Part shown: positions 37,592 to 45,671 of the stretch, one piece after another | Position numbering within the stretch: the stretch's first letter is position 1 | How the letters are laid out: the number at the start of each line of letters is the position of its first letter | Source of the DNA: Rhizobium sp. ACO-34A | Lineage (GTDB): Bacteria; Pseudomonadota; Alphaproteobacteria; Rhizobiales; Rhizobiaceae | DNA: 64,000 nt | Reading direction: 5' to 3' | Assembly: GCA_002600635.1 (NCBI GenBank) | Contig: CP021371.1 | Location: 1,057,001 to 1,121,000, forward strand | The notes under the pieces: model-generated | The model's input: the letters and a program-made list of their open reading frames with translations, nothing else | Database searches by the model: none | What the model was told of the DNA's origin: nothing | Position numbers and translations under genes: made by a program

Positions 37592-38488
37592 TTACCGTTC
37601 CCAATAAGGCACGGGGCCGTAGAGTTCGGCGAGATAATCGATGAACAGCCTTACCTTGGCTGGCAGGAACTGCCGGCTGGGGTAGACGGCCGAAAGGGCA
37701 ACATTGTGCGAGCCCTCATAGGCTGGCAAGACCTGCACGAGCCGGCCGCTCTTCAGTTCCTCGCCGATGTCCCAGGTGGAGCGTAATGCGATGCCGAGCC
37801 CGGCGATCACCGCCTCGCGGATCACCTCGCTGGAATTGGTGATCAGCATGCCCTCCGGCCGGATGTTGAGCGTGCCCTGCGGTCCCTCCAGTCGCCAGAC
37901 GTCGTGGTTGTGGGCGGGCAGGCAGCGATGCCGTTTCAGGTCGTCGATGTTGCGAGGCATGCCGTGCGCCGCGATGTAATCCGGCGAGGCACAGAGCAGC
38001 CGCCGGACGGGGGCGAGCCGCTTTGCCACCAGCGTCGAGTCGGTCAGCTCCGCGATGCGGATCGCCAGATCGAAACCGCCGCCGACGATGTCGGTGAATT
38101 CGTCAGACAGCACCAGCTGGATGGCAAGATCCGGATGGGCATCCATGAAAGCCTTGAGATGCGGCGCGATATGCATGCGACCGAAAGACGTGGGAGCCGA
38201 AATCTTCAGCGTGCCCGAGACCTCCGACGAGCGTCCGGAAGCATAGGTCTCCGCCTCTTCGATGCCCGCAAGGACGGCGAGGATGCGCTGGTGAAAGCCC
38301 TGTCCCGCCTCCGTCAGCGAGATCTGCCGGGTGGTGCGCTGCAGGAGCCGCGTCCCCAGCCGATCTTCGAGCCGCTTGATGCGCTTCGAGACAACGGCAG
38401 GTGAAAGCCCCAGATCGCGCGCCGCCATCGACATGCTGCCGGTCGCGATAACCCTGGCGAAGACTTCGAGGTCGCCGAGATTCGTCAT
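37592..38488 (-). CDS. LysR family transcriptional regulator
   Basis: A 298-residue regulator of the common alphaproteobacterial type: DLEVFARVIATGSMSMAARDLGLSPAVVSKRIKRLEDRLGTRLLQRTTRQISLTE is the DNA-binding half, and GTLKISAPTSFGRMHIAPHL begins the effector domain. It diverges from glcD across a 139-bp gap and is therefore a candidate controller of glycolate oxidase genes. The last residues YLAELYGPVPYWER are typical. Confidence 0.9.
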   Translation of the reverse strand: MTNLGDLEVFARVIATGSMSMAARDLGLSPAVVSKRIKRLEDRLGTRLLQRTTRQISLTEAGQGFHQRILAVLAGIEEAETYASGRSSEVSGTLKISAPTSFGRMHIAPHLKAFMDAHPDLAIQLVLSDEFTDIVGGGFDLAIRIAELTDSTLVAKRLAPVRRLLCASPDYIAAHGMPRNIDDLKRHRCLPAHNHDVWRLEGPQGTLNIRPEGMLITNSSEVIREAVIAGLGIALRSTWDIGEELKSGRLVQVLPAYEGSHNVALSAVYPSRQFLPAKVRLFIDYLAELYGPVPYWER

Positions 38489-38627
38489 GAGTATTCCGTA
38501 CTGTTTCTATTTTTGTCATAAGTGCATAGCATTTGCGCGACTTTGGTTGAAGTGGTAAAGAAACAATACCAGTTGAAGAGGCGACTGGGCGGATGTATCT
38601 CTGAAACGTCCGCACTTGGGGGGAGAC

Positions 38628-40061
38628 ATGACCGAGGCGATTGCATTTTTGCAGCCGAATGCCGCCATTCTCGCGCGGCGCAAGGAGATCGTGGCCGATC
38701 TCGCTGAACTCGTTCCCGCCGAGCGGCTGGTGCATGAGCCGGTCGAACTCGTTCCCTTCGAAACCGATGGCTTTCTCGCCTATCGCCGTCGCCCTCTGGC
38801 GGTGGTGTTGCCCGAGACGACAGCGCAGGTCGCCGCCGTGATGAAATACTGTCATCGCTATGGCATTCCGGTCGTGCCGCGCGGCGCCGGCACCTCTCTT
38901 TCGGGCGGCGCCATTCCGCAGGAGGATGCGGTGGTACTTGGCCTTTCGGCGATGACGCGCATTCTCGAGGTCGATTATGCCAACAGATGCGCCATCGTGC
39001 AGGCGGGCGTCACCAACCTCTCCATTTCCGATGCCGTCGGTGCCGACGGCTTCTTCTATGCGCCCGATCCCAGTTCGCAACTTGCCTGTACGATTGGCGG
39101 CAATATCGCCATGAACTCGGGCGGCGCGCACTGTCTGAAATACGGCGTCACCACCAACAACCTGCTCGGGGTGAAGATGGTGCTCGTCGATGGCACGATA
39201 ATCGAGCTCGGCGGCAAGGCGCTGGACGCGGCGGGTTATGATCTGCTTGGTCTCGTCTGCGGTTCCGAAGGCCAGCTCGGCATCGTCACCGAGGCGACGG
39301 TGCGGCTGCTCGCCAAGCCGGAAGGCGCGCGGCCAGTCCTGTTCGGTTTCGACAGTGCCGAAGCCGCCGGTTCCTGTGTCGCCGATGTCATTGGTGCAGG
39401 CATCGTTCCGGTGGCCATCGAATTCATGGACAAGCCGGCAATCGGCATCTGTGAGGCTTTCGCCAAGGCCGGATATCCGCTCGATGTCGAGGCGCTGCTG
39501 ATCGTGGAGGTGGAAGGTTCCGAAGCGGAGATGGACGCCATGCTGGCCGATATCTGCGATATCGCCCGCAAGCACGGGGTCAAGACCGTGCGCGAAAGCC
39601 AGTCGGCGACGGAAGCAGCACTGATCTGGAAGGGTCGCAAGTCCGCCTTCGGTGCGACTGGTCGCATAGCCGACTATATCTGCATGGATGGCACGGTGCC
39701 GCTCAGCCAGCTTGCCGATGTGCTGCGGAAAACCTCCGAGATCACCGACCGCTACGGTCTGCGCGTCGCCAACGTCTTTCATGCCGGCGACGGCAACATG
39801 CATCCGCTGATCCTCTACAATATCAACGATCCTGAAGACGCGGCCCGCGCCGAGGCGGCGGGCATGGAGATCCTCAAGCTCTGCGTCGATGCCGGCGGCT
39901 GTCTCACCGGCGAGCATGGCGTGGGCATCGAGAAGCGCGATCTCATGCGCCACCAGTATGCCGAGGCTGATCTTGCCCAGCAGATGGCCGCACGCGCTGC
40001 CTTCGACCCGGCCTGGATCCTCAACCCGTCCAAGGTCTTTCCGCTGGAGGGCCGGGGGTGA
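38628..40061 (+). CDS. glcD: glycolate oxidase, FAD-linked subunit GlcD
   Basis: A 477-residue vanillyl-alcohol-oxidase-type flavoprotein that oxidises glycolate (and D-lactate) to glyoxylate. The FAD-binding PP-loop is VPRGAGTSLSGGAIPQEDAVVLGL, with SSQLACTIGGNIAMNSGGAHCLKYG and GLVCGSEGQLGIVTEATVRLL completing the site. The C-terminal cap ends with NVFHAGDGNMHPLILYN and GGCLTGEHGVGIEKR, the conserved active-site histidine motifs. GGGGGAGAC precedes ATG 38628. glcE follows after a repeat-containing gap of 256 bp, and glcF after that. Confidence 0.95.
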   Translation: MTEAIAFLQPNAAILARRKEIVADLAELVPAERLVHEPVELVPFETDGFLAYRRRPLAVVLPETTAQVAAVMKYCHRYGIPVVPRGAGTSLSGGAIPQEDAVVLGLSAMTRILEVDYANRCAIVQAGVTNLSISDAVGADGFFYAPDPSSQLACTIGGNIAMNSGGAHCLKYGVTTNNLLGVKMVLVDGTIIELGGKALDAAGYDLLGLVCGSEGQLGIVTEATVRLLAKPEGARPVLFGFDSAEAAGSCVADVIGAGIVPVAIEFMDKPAIGICEAFAKAGYPLDVEALLIVEVEGSEAEMDAMLADICDIARKHGVKTVRESQSATEAALIWKGRKSAFGATGRIADYICMDGTVPLSQLADVLRKTSEITDRYGLRVANVFHAGDGNMHPLILYNINDPEDAARAEAAGMEILKLCVDAGGCLTGEHGVGIEKRDLMRHQYAEADLAQQMAARAAFDPAWILNPSKVFPLEGRG

Positions 40062-40104
40062 AATTGGCCAAGGTGCATTCTTCGATCAAACGACACGCAG
40101 TATT

Positions 40105-40268
40105 TGCCCCTCACCCTGCCCCTCTCCCCGCAAGCGGGGCGAGGGAACGGAGAGCCCTCGGCTTGTTTCTGGCGCCATCTATCAGGATGAGTAACGCCGT
40201 TTGCGGCGGGATTCCTTCCCCCCGCTTGCGGGGAGAAGGGTCCGCAGGACGCAGCCGGATGAGGGGCA
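40105..40268. repeat. RIME-type double-hairpin repeat between glcD and glcE
   Basis: Arms TGCCCCTCACCC and GGATGAGGGGCA bound the element. Inside are two GC-rich palindromes, CTCCCCGCAAGCGGGG and CCCCGCTTGCGGGGAGAAGG, separated by about 70 bp unique to this copy. It is the same family as copies at 47343 and 55149. The name is by resemblance to Rhizobium intergenic mosaic elements, from memory. Confidence 0.8.
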
Positions 40269-40317
40269 GCATGGTTGCCGCGGAGGGGGTTTGCGTGGCA
40301 GGTCCCGGAGGCATTGC

Positions 40318-41526
40318 ATGCTGATCCCGCAGTCGGAAATCGAGGCTGCGGCGATGATACGCGCTCATGCCGAAAAGGCCGTGCCGCTTGCCATCTCGGG
40401 CGGCGGAACGCGGGCATGTCTAGGCAACGCCGTTTCCGGTGCTGCCGAGCTGCGCTCGGTCGGGCTTGAGGGGATCGTCACCTACAATCCGGCGGAGATG
40501 GTCCTGACCGCGCGAGCCGGAACACCGCTCGCCTATATCGAATCGGCAATATCGGTCCACGGCCAGTCGTTGGCCTTCGAACCGGCCGATCATAGGGGCA
40601 TGATGGGGACCATGGGCCAGCCGACGGTTGGCGGCGTCTTCGCCACCAATACCTCCGGTCCCCGCCGGTTCACCGCCGGCGCCGCGCGCGACCATCTGCT
40701 CGGTGTCCGTTTCATCAATGGCCACGGGGAAGTCATCAAGGCCGGCGGCCGGGTGATGAAGAATGTCACCGGTCTGGATCTGGTCAAGCTGATGGCCGGC
40801 TCCCACGGCACGCTCGGCCTGCTGACGGAAGTGACCTTCAAGGTGCTGCCACAGCCGAAGACGGCCGTGACCATCGTGCTGTCAGGTCTCGAAGACGAAC
40901 AGGCGGTAAAGGCGATGGCGGAAGCGATGGCGCTCTCCGTCGAGGTAACGGGTGCCGCCCACCTGCCGGAAACCGTCCGCAGCCGCTTTATCGGCGGCGC
41001 GCTGAAGGACGGTCCGGCCACCGTCCTCAGGCTGGAAGGCATTGAGGCCTCCGTTGCCGTCAGGGCCGACAAGCTCGCGACGGCACTCGCATCGCACGGT
41101 CCCGTATCGCGGCTCGATCCGGAACAGACGGCCTGGCTCTGGCGCGAGATCCGTGACGTCCATCCTTATGCCGATGGCACGGAGCGGCCGCTCTGGCGCG
41201 TGTCGGTCGCCCCCTCCGAGGGCTGGAAGCTCGTTGCCGCACTCCGGCTGGAAGCGGGCATCGATGCCTTCTACGACTGGCAGGGTGGCCTTGTGTGGAT
41301 GCGCATGGAGGCCGATCCCGAGGCGGATCTGTTGCGGCGTTACGTGAAGGCCGCCGGCGGCGGTCACGCAACGCTGATGAGAGCCCGCCCCTCGGCCCGT
41401 GCCGGTGTGTCCGCCTTCGAGCCGCTATCACCTGCGGTTGCCTTGCTTTCGGAGCGGGTCCGGGAGAAGTTCGATCCGCGCGGCATCTTCAATCCCGGCC
41501 GCATGGTCAAAGGAGACACGAAATGA
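40318..41526 (+). CDS. glcE: glycolate oxidase, FAD-binding subunit GlcE
   Basis: A 402-residue FAD-binding subunit, shorter than GlcD. Recognisable parts are LAISGGGTRACLGNAV, GMMGTMGQPTVGGVFATNTSGPRRFTAGAARDHLLGVRFI, and GRVMKNVTGLDLVKLMAGSHGTLGLLTEVTFKVLPQP. The start ATG 40318 follows CCCGGAGGCATTGC; longer frames through the repeat are artefacts. Its TGA overlaps the start of the small membrane protein gene, and glcF follows, so glcE to glcF is one transcription unit. Confidence 0.94.
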   Translation: MLIPQSEIEAAAMIRAHAEKAVPLAISGGGTRACLGNAVSGAAELRSVGLEGIVTYNPAEMVLTARAGTPLAYIESAISVHGQSLAFEPADHRGMMGTMGQPTVGGVFATNTSGPRRFTAGAARDHLLGVRFINGHGEVIKAGGRVMKNVTGLDLVKLMAGSHGTLGLLTEVTFKVLPQPKTAVTIVLSGLEDEQAVKAMAEAMALSVEVTGAAHLPETVRSRFIGGALKDGPATVLRLEGIEASVAVRADKLATALASHGPVSRLDPEQTAWLWREIRDVHPYADGTERPLWRVSVAPSEGWKLVAALRLEAGIDAFYDWQGGLVWMRMEADPEADLLRRYVKAAGGGHATLMRARPSARAGVSAFEPLSPAVALLSERVREKFDPRGIFNPGRMVKGDTK

Positions 41527-41903
41527 CGGATCCGATCTCGCCACTTCCCGGCTCTGGGCGTCCCGACGGCTGGCTGGAACCCGGCAAGCTCAATGTCCAG
41601 CTTGTCTATGCCCTTTATCTTCTCGGTTTCGTCATCGGCATCAGCACCATCATTGGCGTGATCTTCGCCTATCTCAACCGTGGCAAGACCGGCGGATGGG
41701 TCGACACGCATTACACCTGGGCCATCCGCACCTTCTGGATCGGCCTGCTTTACGGTGTGATTTCCATACTGCTGACCATCGCCGTGATCGGCGTTCTGCT
41801 TGGCATCGCCACGGTCGTCTGGGTCGTCGTCCGCTGCATCATTGGCCTTCAGAAAGCCTCGGCCGGCCAGCCGATCGACAAGCCGCAGAGCTGGTGGATC
41901 TGA
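41523..41903 (+). CDS. DUF4870-like small membrane protein in the glc operon
   Basis: A 126-residue protein with three hydrophobic segments (VYALYLLGFVIGISTIIGVIFAYL; TFWIGLLYGVISILLTIAVIG; GVLLGIATVVWVVVRCIIGL), matching the DUF4870/COG3671 family. The region GWVDTHYTWAIRTFWIG with conserved His is the family hallmark. Its ATG overlaps the glcE stop and glcF starts 64 bp after it, so it is translated with the glycolate oxidase subunits. A membrane anchor or quinone-interface role for the GlcDEF complex is my inference; no function is known for the family. Confidence 0.82.
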   Translation: MTDPISPLPGSGRPDGWLEPGKLNVQLVYALYLLGFVIGISTIIGVIFAYLNRGKTGGWVDTHYTWAIRTFWIGLLYGVISILLTIAVIGVLLGIATVVWVVVRCIIGLQKASAGQPIDKPQSWWI

Positions 41904-41967
41904 CGCTCGATACACAGGAACACGCGGGAGCAAGGCGAGGGAGCCGCCGCCCGCCGGGAGGCAGGAC

Positions 41968-43266
41968 GTGCAAACCAATTTCACCGCAGAACAGCTGACG
42001 GATCCGCATATCGCCGAGGCGGAAAGCATTCTGCGCAAATGCGTCCATTGCGGGTTCTGCACGGCCACCTGTCCCACCTATGTGACGCTCGGCAACGAGC
42101 TGGACAGCCCTCGCGGCCGTATCTACCTCATCAAGGACATGCTGGAAAACGGCAGGCCGGCCGACAAGGATCTGGTGACCCATATCGACCGCTGTCTTTC
42201 CTGCCTTGCCTGCACGACGACCTGTCCCTCCGGCGTCGACTACATGCATCTGGTCGATCATGCCCGCATTCACATCGAAAAGACCTATCGCCGCCCGCTG
42301 GTGAACCGGCTGACCCGCGCCGTGCTGGCGATGACCCTTCCTTATCCCGCACGCTTCCGCGCCGCTCTCCGGCTTGCGCGGCTCGGGCGTCCGTTCTCCG
42401 GTCTCCTGAAACGGGTGCCGGCATTGCGGCCGCTCGGCGCCATGCTGGACCTCGCCCCGGCCTCTGTTTCCTCGGCTTCCGCGATCGTCCGGCCGGCGGT
42501 GCATCCGGCAGCGGGAGAGCGCCACGGCCGTGTTGCGATCCTCACCGGCTGCGCCCAGGGCGTCCTCGACCCGGGCATCAACGCCGCGACGGTTCGTCTA
42601 CTGACGCGCCTCGGCATCGAGGTCGTCGTGCCGGAAGGGGAGGGTTGTTGCGGCGCGCTCGTCCATCACATGGGGCGCGAGGAGCAGGCTCTTGCCAGCG
42701 CAAGGCGCAATGTCGACGTCTGGATCCGCGAAATCGAGGATGACGGGCTGGACGCCATCGTCATCACCGCGTCCGGCTGCGGCACGACGATCAAGGATTA
42801 CGGCCACATGCTGCGCCTCGATCCGCACTATGCGGGGAAGGCCGAGCGCGTCTCTGCCCTGGCAAAGGACGTAACCGAATATCTCTCGACACTCGAGCTG
42901 CCGGCGCAGGAGCGGAAGAACCTGACGGTGGCCTATCACTCCGCCTGTTCGCTGCAGCACGGGCAGAAGGTGACCATGGCGCCGAAGACGCTTCTCAAGA
43001 ATGCCGGCTTCACGGTGCGTGATCCGGCCGAAGGCCATCTCTGTTGTGGTTCCGCCGGCACCTATAACATCATGCAGTCGGAGATTTCGGCCAAACTCAA
43101 GGCCCGCAAGGTCAAGAACCTGGAAGCGACGAAGCCCGACGTGATCGCTGCCGGCAATATCGGCTGTCTCACCCAGATCGCCTCGGGAACCTCGATCCCG
43201 ATCGTGCATACGGTCGAGCTTCTGGATTGGGCCTATGGCGGGGAGAGACCCCCAGGATTGGCCTGA
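41968..43266 (+). CDS. glcF: glycolate oxidase, iron-sulfur subunit GlcF
   Basis: A 432-residue protein with two N-terminal 4Fe-4S ferredoxin motifs, CVHCGFCTATCPTY (about residues 22-35) and CLSCLACTTTCPSGVDY (about 75-91). Two C-terminal CCG domains follow (EGEGCCGALVHHMG, SAGTYN after LCCG). It carries electrons from the GlcD/GlcE flavins to the quinone pool. The GTG start 41968 has GGGAGGCAGGAC upstream; longer in-frame starts lie in noncoding sequence. It is the last gene of the unit. Confidence 0.94.
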   Translation: MQTNFTAEQLTDPHIAEAESILRKCVHCGFCTATCPTYVTLGNELDSPRGRIYLIKDMLENGRPADKDLVTHIDRCLSCLACTTTCPSGVDYMHLVDHARIHIEKTYRRPLVNRLTRAVLAMTLPYPARFRAALRLARLGRPFSGLLKRVPALRPLGAMLDLAPASVSSASAIVRPAVHPAAGERHGRVAILTGCAQGVLDPGINAATVRLLTRLGIEVVVPEGEGCCGALVHHMGREEQALASARRNVDVWIREIEDDGLDAIVITASGCGTTIKDYGHMLRLDPHYAGKAERVSALAKDVTEYLSTLELPAQERKNLTVAYHSACSLQHGQKVTMAPKTLLKNAGFTVRDPAEGHLCCGSAGTYNIMQSEISAKLKARKVKNLEATKPDVIAAGNIGCLTQIASGTSIPIVHTVELLDWAYGGERPPGLA

Positions 43267-43357
43267 GGCTTGGGCCTCACCATTCATGCTTTTGAAGGCA
43301 ATAGCGATGCAGATTTCTTCCGTGGGGGCTTGATTGTCGACCGGAAGGAAAGATCGA

Positions 43358-43819
43358 ATGCGCGTCGTGACTGCTGGCCTTGCCACTCTGCTGTTTGTCG
43401 CATGCTGTCCGGCCTACGCGGCCGAACGTCTCTATTGTGCCGCCGCTGACGAGGTCTTGAAACTGTCGATCGAAAGCGACATCAGCAAGCGCGACAAGGG
43501 CAAGCTGGTAAATTTCCGGGGCGTGGTCGGTATCCGGGATGAAAAGGTTCCACCGGCCTTTCGCCACCTGCGTTTCGATACGCCCGTTCTCGCAGAGCAA
43601 TCGCTGAACAATCGGCAGCTTCGTTTGCAGGTATCGTCCGGTCTGCAGGACAAGAAATTGCTCGGCAGTTTCGAGTTGACGATCCTCACCACGCCCACCC
43701 AGAAGGCGGAACGCTTCCAGGGCAATTACGCCATCCGGATATCGATATCACCGGATAACAAAACCCCGCGTGACGTTGTGCTGTCACACGGGGCTTCGGT
43801 CGTCTGTTATCTGCGCTAG
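43358..43819 (+). CDS. small secreted protein of unknown function
   Basis: A 153-residue protein with a clear Sec signal, MRVVTAGLATLLFVACCPAYAA, cleaved before ERLYCAA. The mature part is beta-rich with a pair of cysteines (near the start and in VVCYLR at the end) that could form a disulfide joining both ends. No known domain was recognised. GGAAGGAAAGATCGA precedes ATG 43358; an upstream TTG at 43334 is less likely. Its stop codon TAG is the left boundary of a MITE-like repeat. Confidence 0.75.
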   Translation: MRVVTAGLATLLFVACCPAYAAERLYCAAADEVLKLSIESDISKRDKGKLVNFRGVVGIRDEKVPPAFRHLRFDTPVLAEQSLNNRQLRLQVSSGLQDKKLLGSFELTILTTPTQKAERFQGNYAIRISISPDNKTPRDVVLSHGASVVCYLR

Positions 43820-43919
43820 AGCGTTTCCGTTTTTCTCGGAAACGTGAAAACGCTCTATCTCTTTGTTTTAACGCATTCCCGGACGCAAAACCGCTTCGCA
43901 CTTTTGCTGGAAATGCTCT
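43817..43919. repeat. MITE-like palindromic repeat, copy B
   Basis: Starts TAGAGCGTTTCCG inside the stop codon of the secreted-protein gene and ends GGAAATGCTCT, whose complement AGAGCATTTCC matches the start at 10 of 11 positions. Internally there are hairpin arms GAGCGTTT and AAACGCTC flanking a TTTCC/GGAAA pair, then TCTCTTTGTTTTAACGC and CGCAAAACCGCTTCGCAC. Block order is that of copy A reversed. Confidence 0.78.
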
Positions 43920-43947
43920 TGGCCTCGCGCGGCGAGGCCTCAGCGTC

Positions 43948-44610
43948 TCAGAAGTGGAAGGTGATACCGGCGTTGATCGCGTTGGTCATCACATCGGTCT
44001 TCAGAGAAGCGCCGCTGTCGATGTCGACGTCAACCCACGAATAGTTGCCCTTGTATTCGACAAAGCCCGACCAGCGGTCGGTGAACTGGTAGGCCACGCC
44101 GGCCTGCGCCTGAACAGTTGCCCCGCCGACCTGGAATTCGGCAGTCTTGCCCGAAGGACGGGTAACTTCGACGTGCGGGATGTTGATACCGGCACCGGCG
44201 CCGACATAAGGCACGAACTTGGTGCCTTCGATCGGGAAGCGGTAGAGAGCGTTCAGCGTCAGCAGGTTCAGGCCGTCGGTGAATTCGAAGTGGCTCCAGC
44301 CTGCTTCAGCGCGGGTGCTGTCGTTGCTGTAGACCTTGGCGTGGCTGTAGTCGATCGAGACGCCGAGGTTCGGCTGACCGAGATCTTCCATCCACCAGGT
44401 ACCACGGAAGCCGTAGTAGGGAGGCATGGAGAAGGACTTGCCTTCCCAGCCAGCGGTGAAGTCCGGCTGGTCGGAAACTTCAACGTCGCTATGAGGTGCG
44501 GACTGGGCGCCACCGTAAGCGGAGATCGTCATTTCTGCGTGGGCAAGCGAAGCAGACAAAGCGACGGCGGCAGCCGACGCACAGAGCAGGAAACGAAGTT
44601 TGATGTTCAT
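43948..44610 (-). CDS. outer membrane beta-barrel protein
   Basis: A 220-residue protein with Sec signal MNIKLRFLLCASAAAVALSASLAHA and mature start EMTISAYGGAQSAPHSDV. It is rich in alternating hydrophobic/polar beta strands (LTLNALYRFPI, FVPYVGAGAGINIP, RWSGFVEYKGNYSW) and ends with a terminal phenylalanine, AGITFHF, the usual BAM recognition signal. The size suggests an 8-stranded barrel. Rhizobial lipid A-modifying proteins such as LpxQ have this size and shape, but I see no specific signature, so the function is open. Confidence 0.83.
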   Translation of the reverse strand: MNIKLRFLLCASAAAVALSASLAHAEMTISAYGGAQSAPHSDVEVSDQPDFTAGWEGKSFSMPPYYGFRGTWWMEDLGQPNLGVSIDYSHAKVYSNDSTRAEAGWSHFEFTDGLNLLTLNALYRFPIEGTKFVPYVGAGAGINIPHVEVTRPSGKTAEFQVGGATVQAQAGVAYQFTDRWSGFVEYKGNYSWVDVDIDSGASLKTDVMTNAINAGITFHF

Positions 44611-44796
44611 GGTGGCGACCCGGAGAATCTAGTTATGACTGACAATTTTTATATGGGAATTTCGGCGGCAAGTCTGTTTCCATTTTGCATCACCAATCCG
44701 TGAAAGCGGCGGCTGACGCCGGGCATGCAGCTTTTTGTCAAGGTGCGCTGCGCGCTCCACGGATGATGAAGCCAGAATTGGCCGCTGCAATCCGTG

Positions 44797-44832
44797 ACGG
44801 CAGGCGGGATGGGGGACCCCATCGCCTGCCGT
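44797..44832 (-). terminator. strong hairpin after L,D-transpeptidase gene
   Basis: A 10-bp stem ACGGCAGGCG with its complement is extended inside by ATGGGG/CCCCAT. It starts 21 bases past the stop on the minus strand. There is no T-run, so the terminator call is tentative. Confidence 0.45.
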
Positions 44833-44852
44833 GATTCGGGCTGTCGTCGGCC

Positions 44853-45539
44853 TCAGCCGCCGAGAATGGTGCGCAGGATGTCGATGCCGCGATCTTCGAA
44901 GCTCACATCGCCCTGCTTGTTGCCGGGGCCGACCACGATGACCTTCGCGCCGATATCCGCACGATCGTAGAGGTGCTCGACATCCTTGTTCATCATGCGG
45001 ATGCAGCCGGACGACATGTTCAGGCCGATGGTCCAGGGCTGGTTGGTGCCGTGAATACGGAAGATCGTGTCGCGACCGCCCTTGAAGAGATACATGGCGC
45101 GCGCGCCGAGCGGGTTGTCGACGCCGCCTTCCTGAACGACCGGCAGCATATGGCCCTTCTTGGCCTCGCGGGCGCGCATCTCAGCCGGCGGACGCCAGCT
45201 CGGCCATTCTTCCTTGCGGCCGATCTTGACCACGCCCGACCAGCCGAAGCCGTCGCGGCCGACGCCCACGCCGTAGCGGGTCGCGCGGTTGTTGCCTTCG
45301 ACGTGGTAGAGGAACTTGTTGTTGGTATCGATGATGATCGTGCCGGGCTTTTCGTCGGTCACGAGACGGACGACGCGCCTCTTGAACTTTTCGGCCACCT
45401 GCTTCGGTTGAGCCGCTGCCAGCGTCACGTCGCTGGTTGTCGCCGGACGATTGCCGCTGAAGGCCTGTGCCTCGATCGGAGCCAGCGCGCTGGTCGCCAT
45501 CATCGCCGCCGCCGCAAGCACATTCACGTATTTCTGCAT
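44853..45539 (-). CDS. L,D-transpeptidase (YkuD domain), first of two
   Basis: A 228-residue periplasmic enzyme with signal MQKYVNVLAAAAMMATSALAPIEAQA. The YkuD domain spans about residues 60-220: PGTIIIDTNNKFLYHVEGNNRATRYGVGVG starts it and HGTNQPWTIGLNMSSGCIRM holds the catalytic His and Cys. Such enzymes form 3-3 peptidoglycan cross-links or attach proteins to peptidoglycan, both prominent in Rhizobiales polar growth. GGGGGA precedes ATG 45539; a TTG at 45554 is in frame but less likely. A paralogue lies immediately upstream. Confidence 0.92.
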   Translation of the reverse strand: MQKYVNVLAAAAMMATSALAPIEAQAFSGNRPATTSDVTLAAAQPKQVAEKFKRRVVRLVTDEKPGTIIIDTNNKFLYHVEGNNRATRYGVGVGRDGFGWSGVVKIGRKEEWPSWRPPAEMRAREAKKGHMLPVVQEGGVDNPLGARAMYLFKGGRDTIFRIHGTNQPWTIGLNMSSGCIRMMNKDVEHLYDRADIGAKVIVVGPGNKQGDVSFEDRGIDILRTILGG

Positions 45540-45671
45540 GATCAAATCCCCCAAATCACGGAAACGGGAGCCTATCCGACTCCCGTTTCAATGCAAGCCT
45601 TTCAGCATTTGCTCATAAGAAATAACCGCAATGCAAGGCCATATGCAGGACTATCAGGCATGCTGTGTGAT

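Noticed and set aside
40105..40268. GC-rich palindromes read as a CRISPR array
   Set aside because: Only two diverged palindromes with no regular spacers; the same arrangement recurs at 47343 and 55149 as a dispersed intergenic element.
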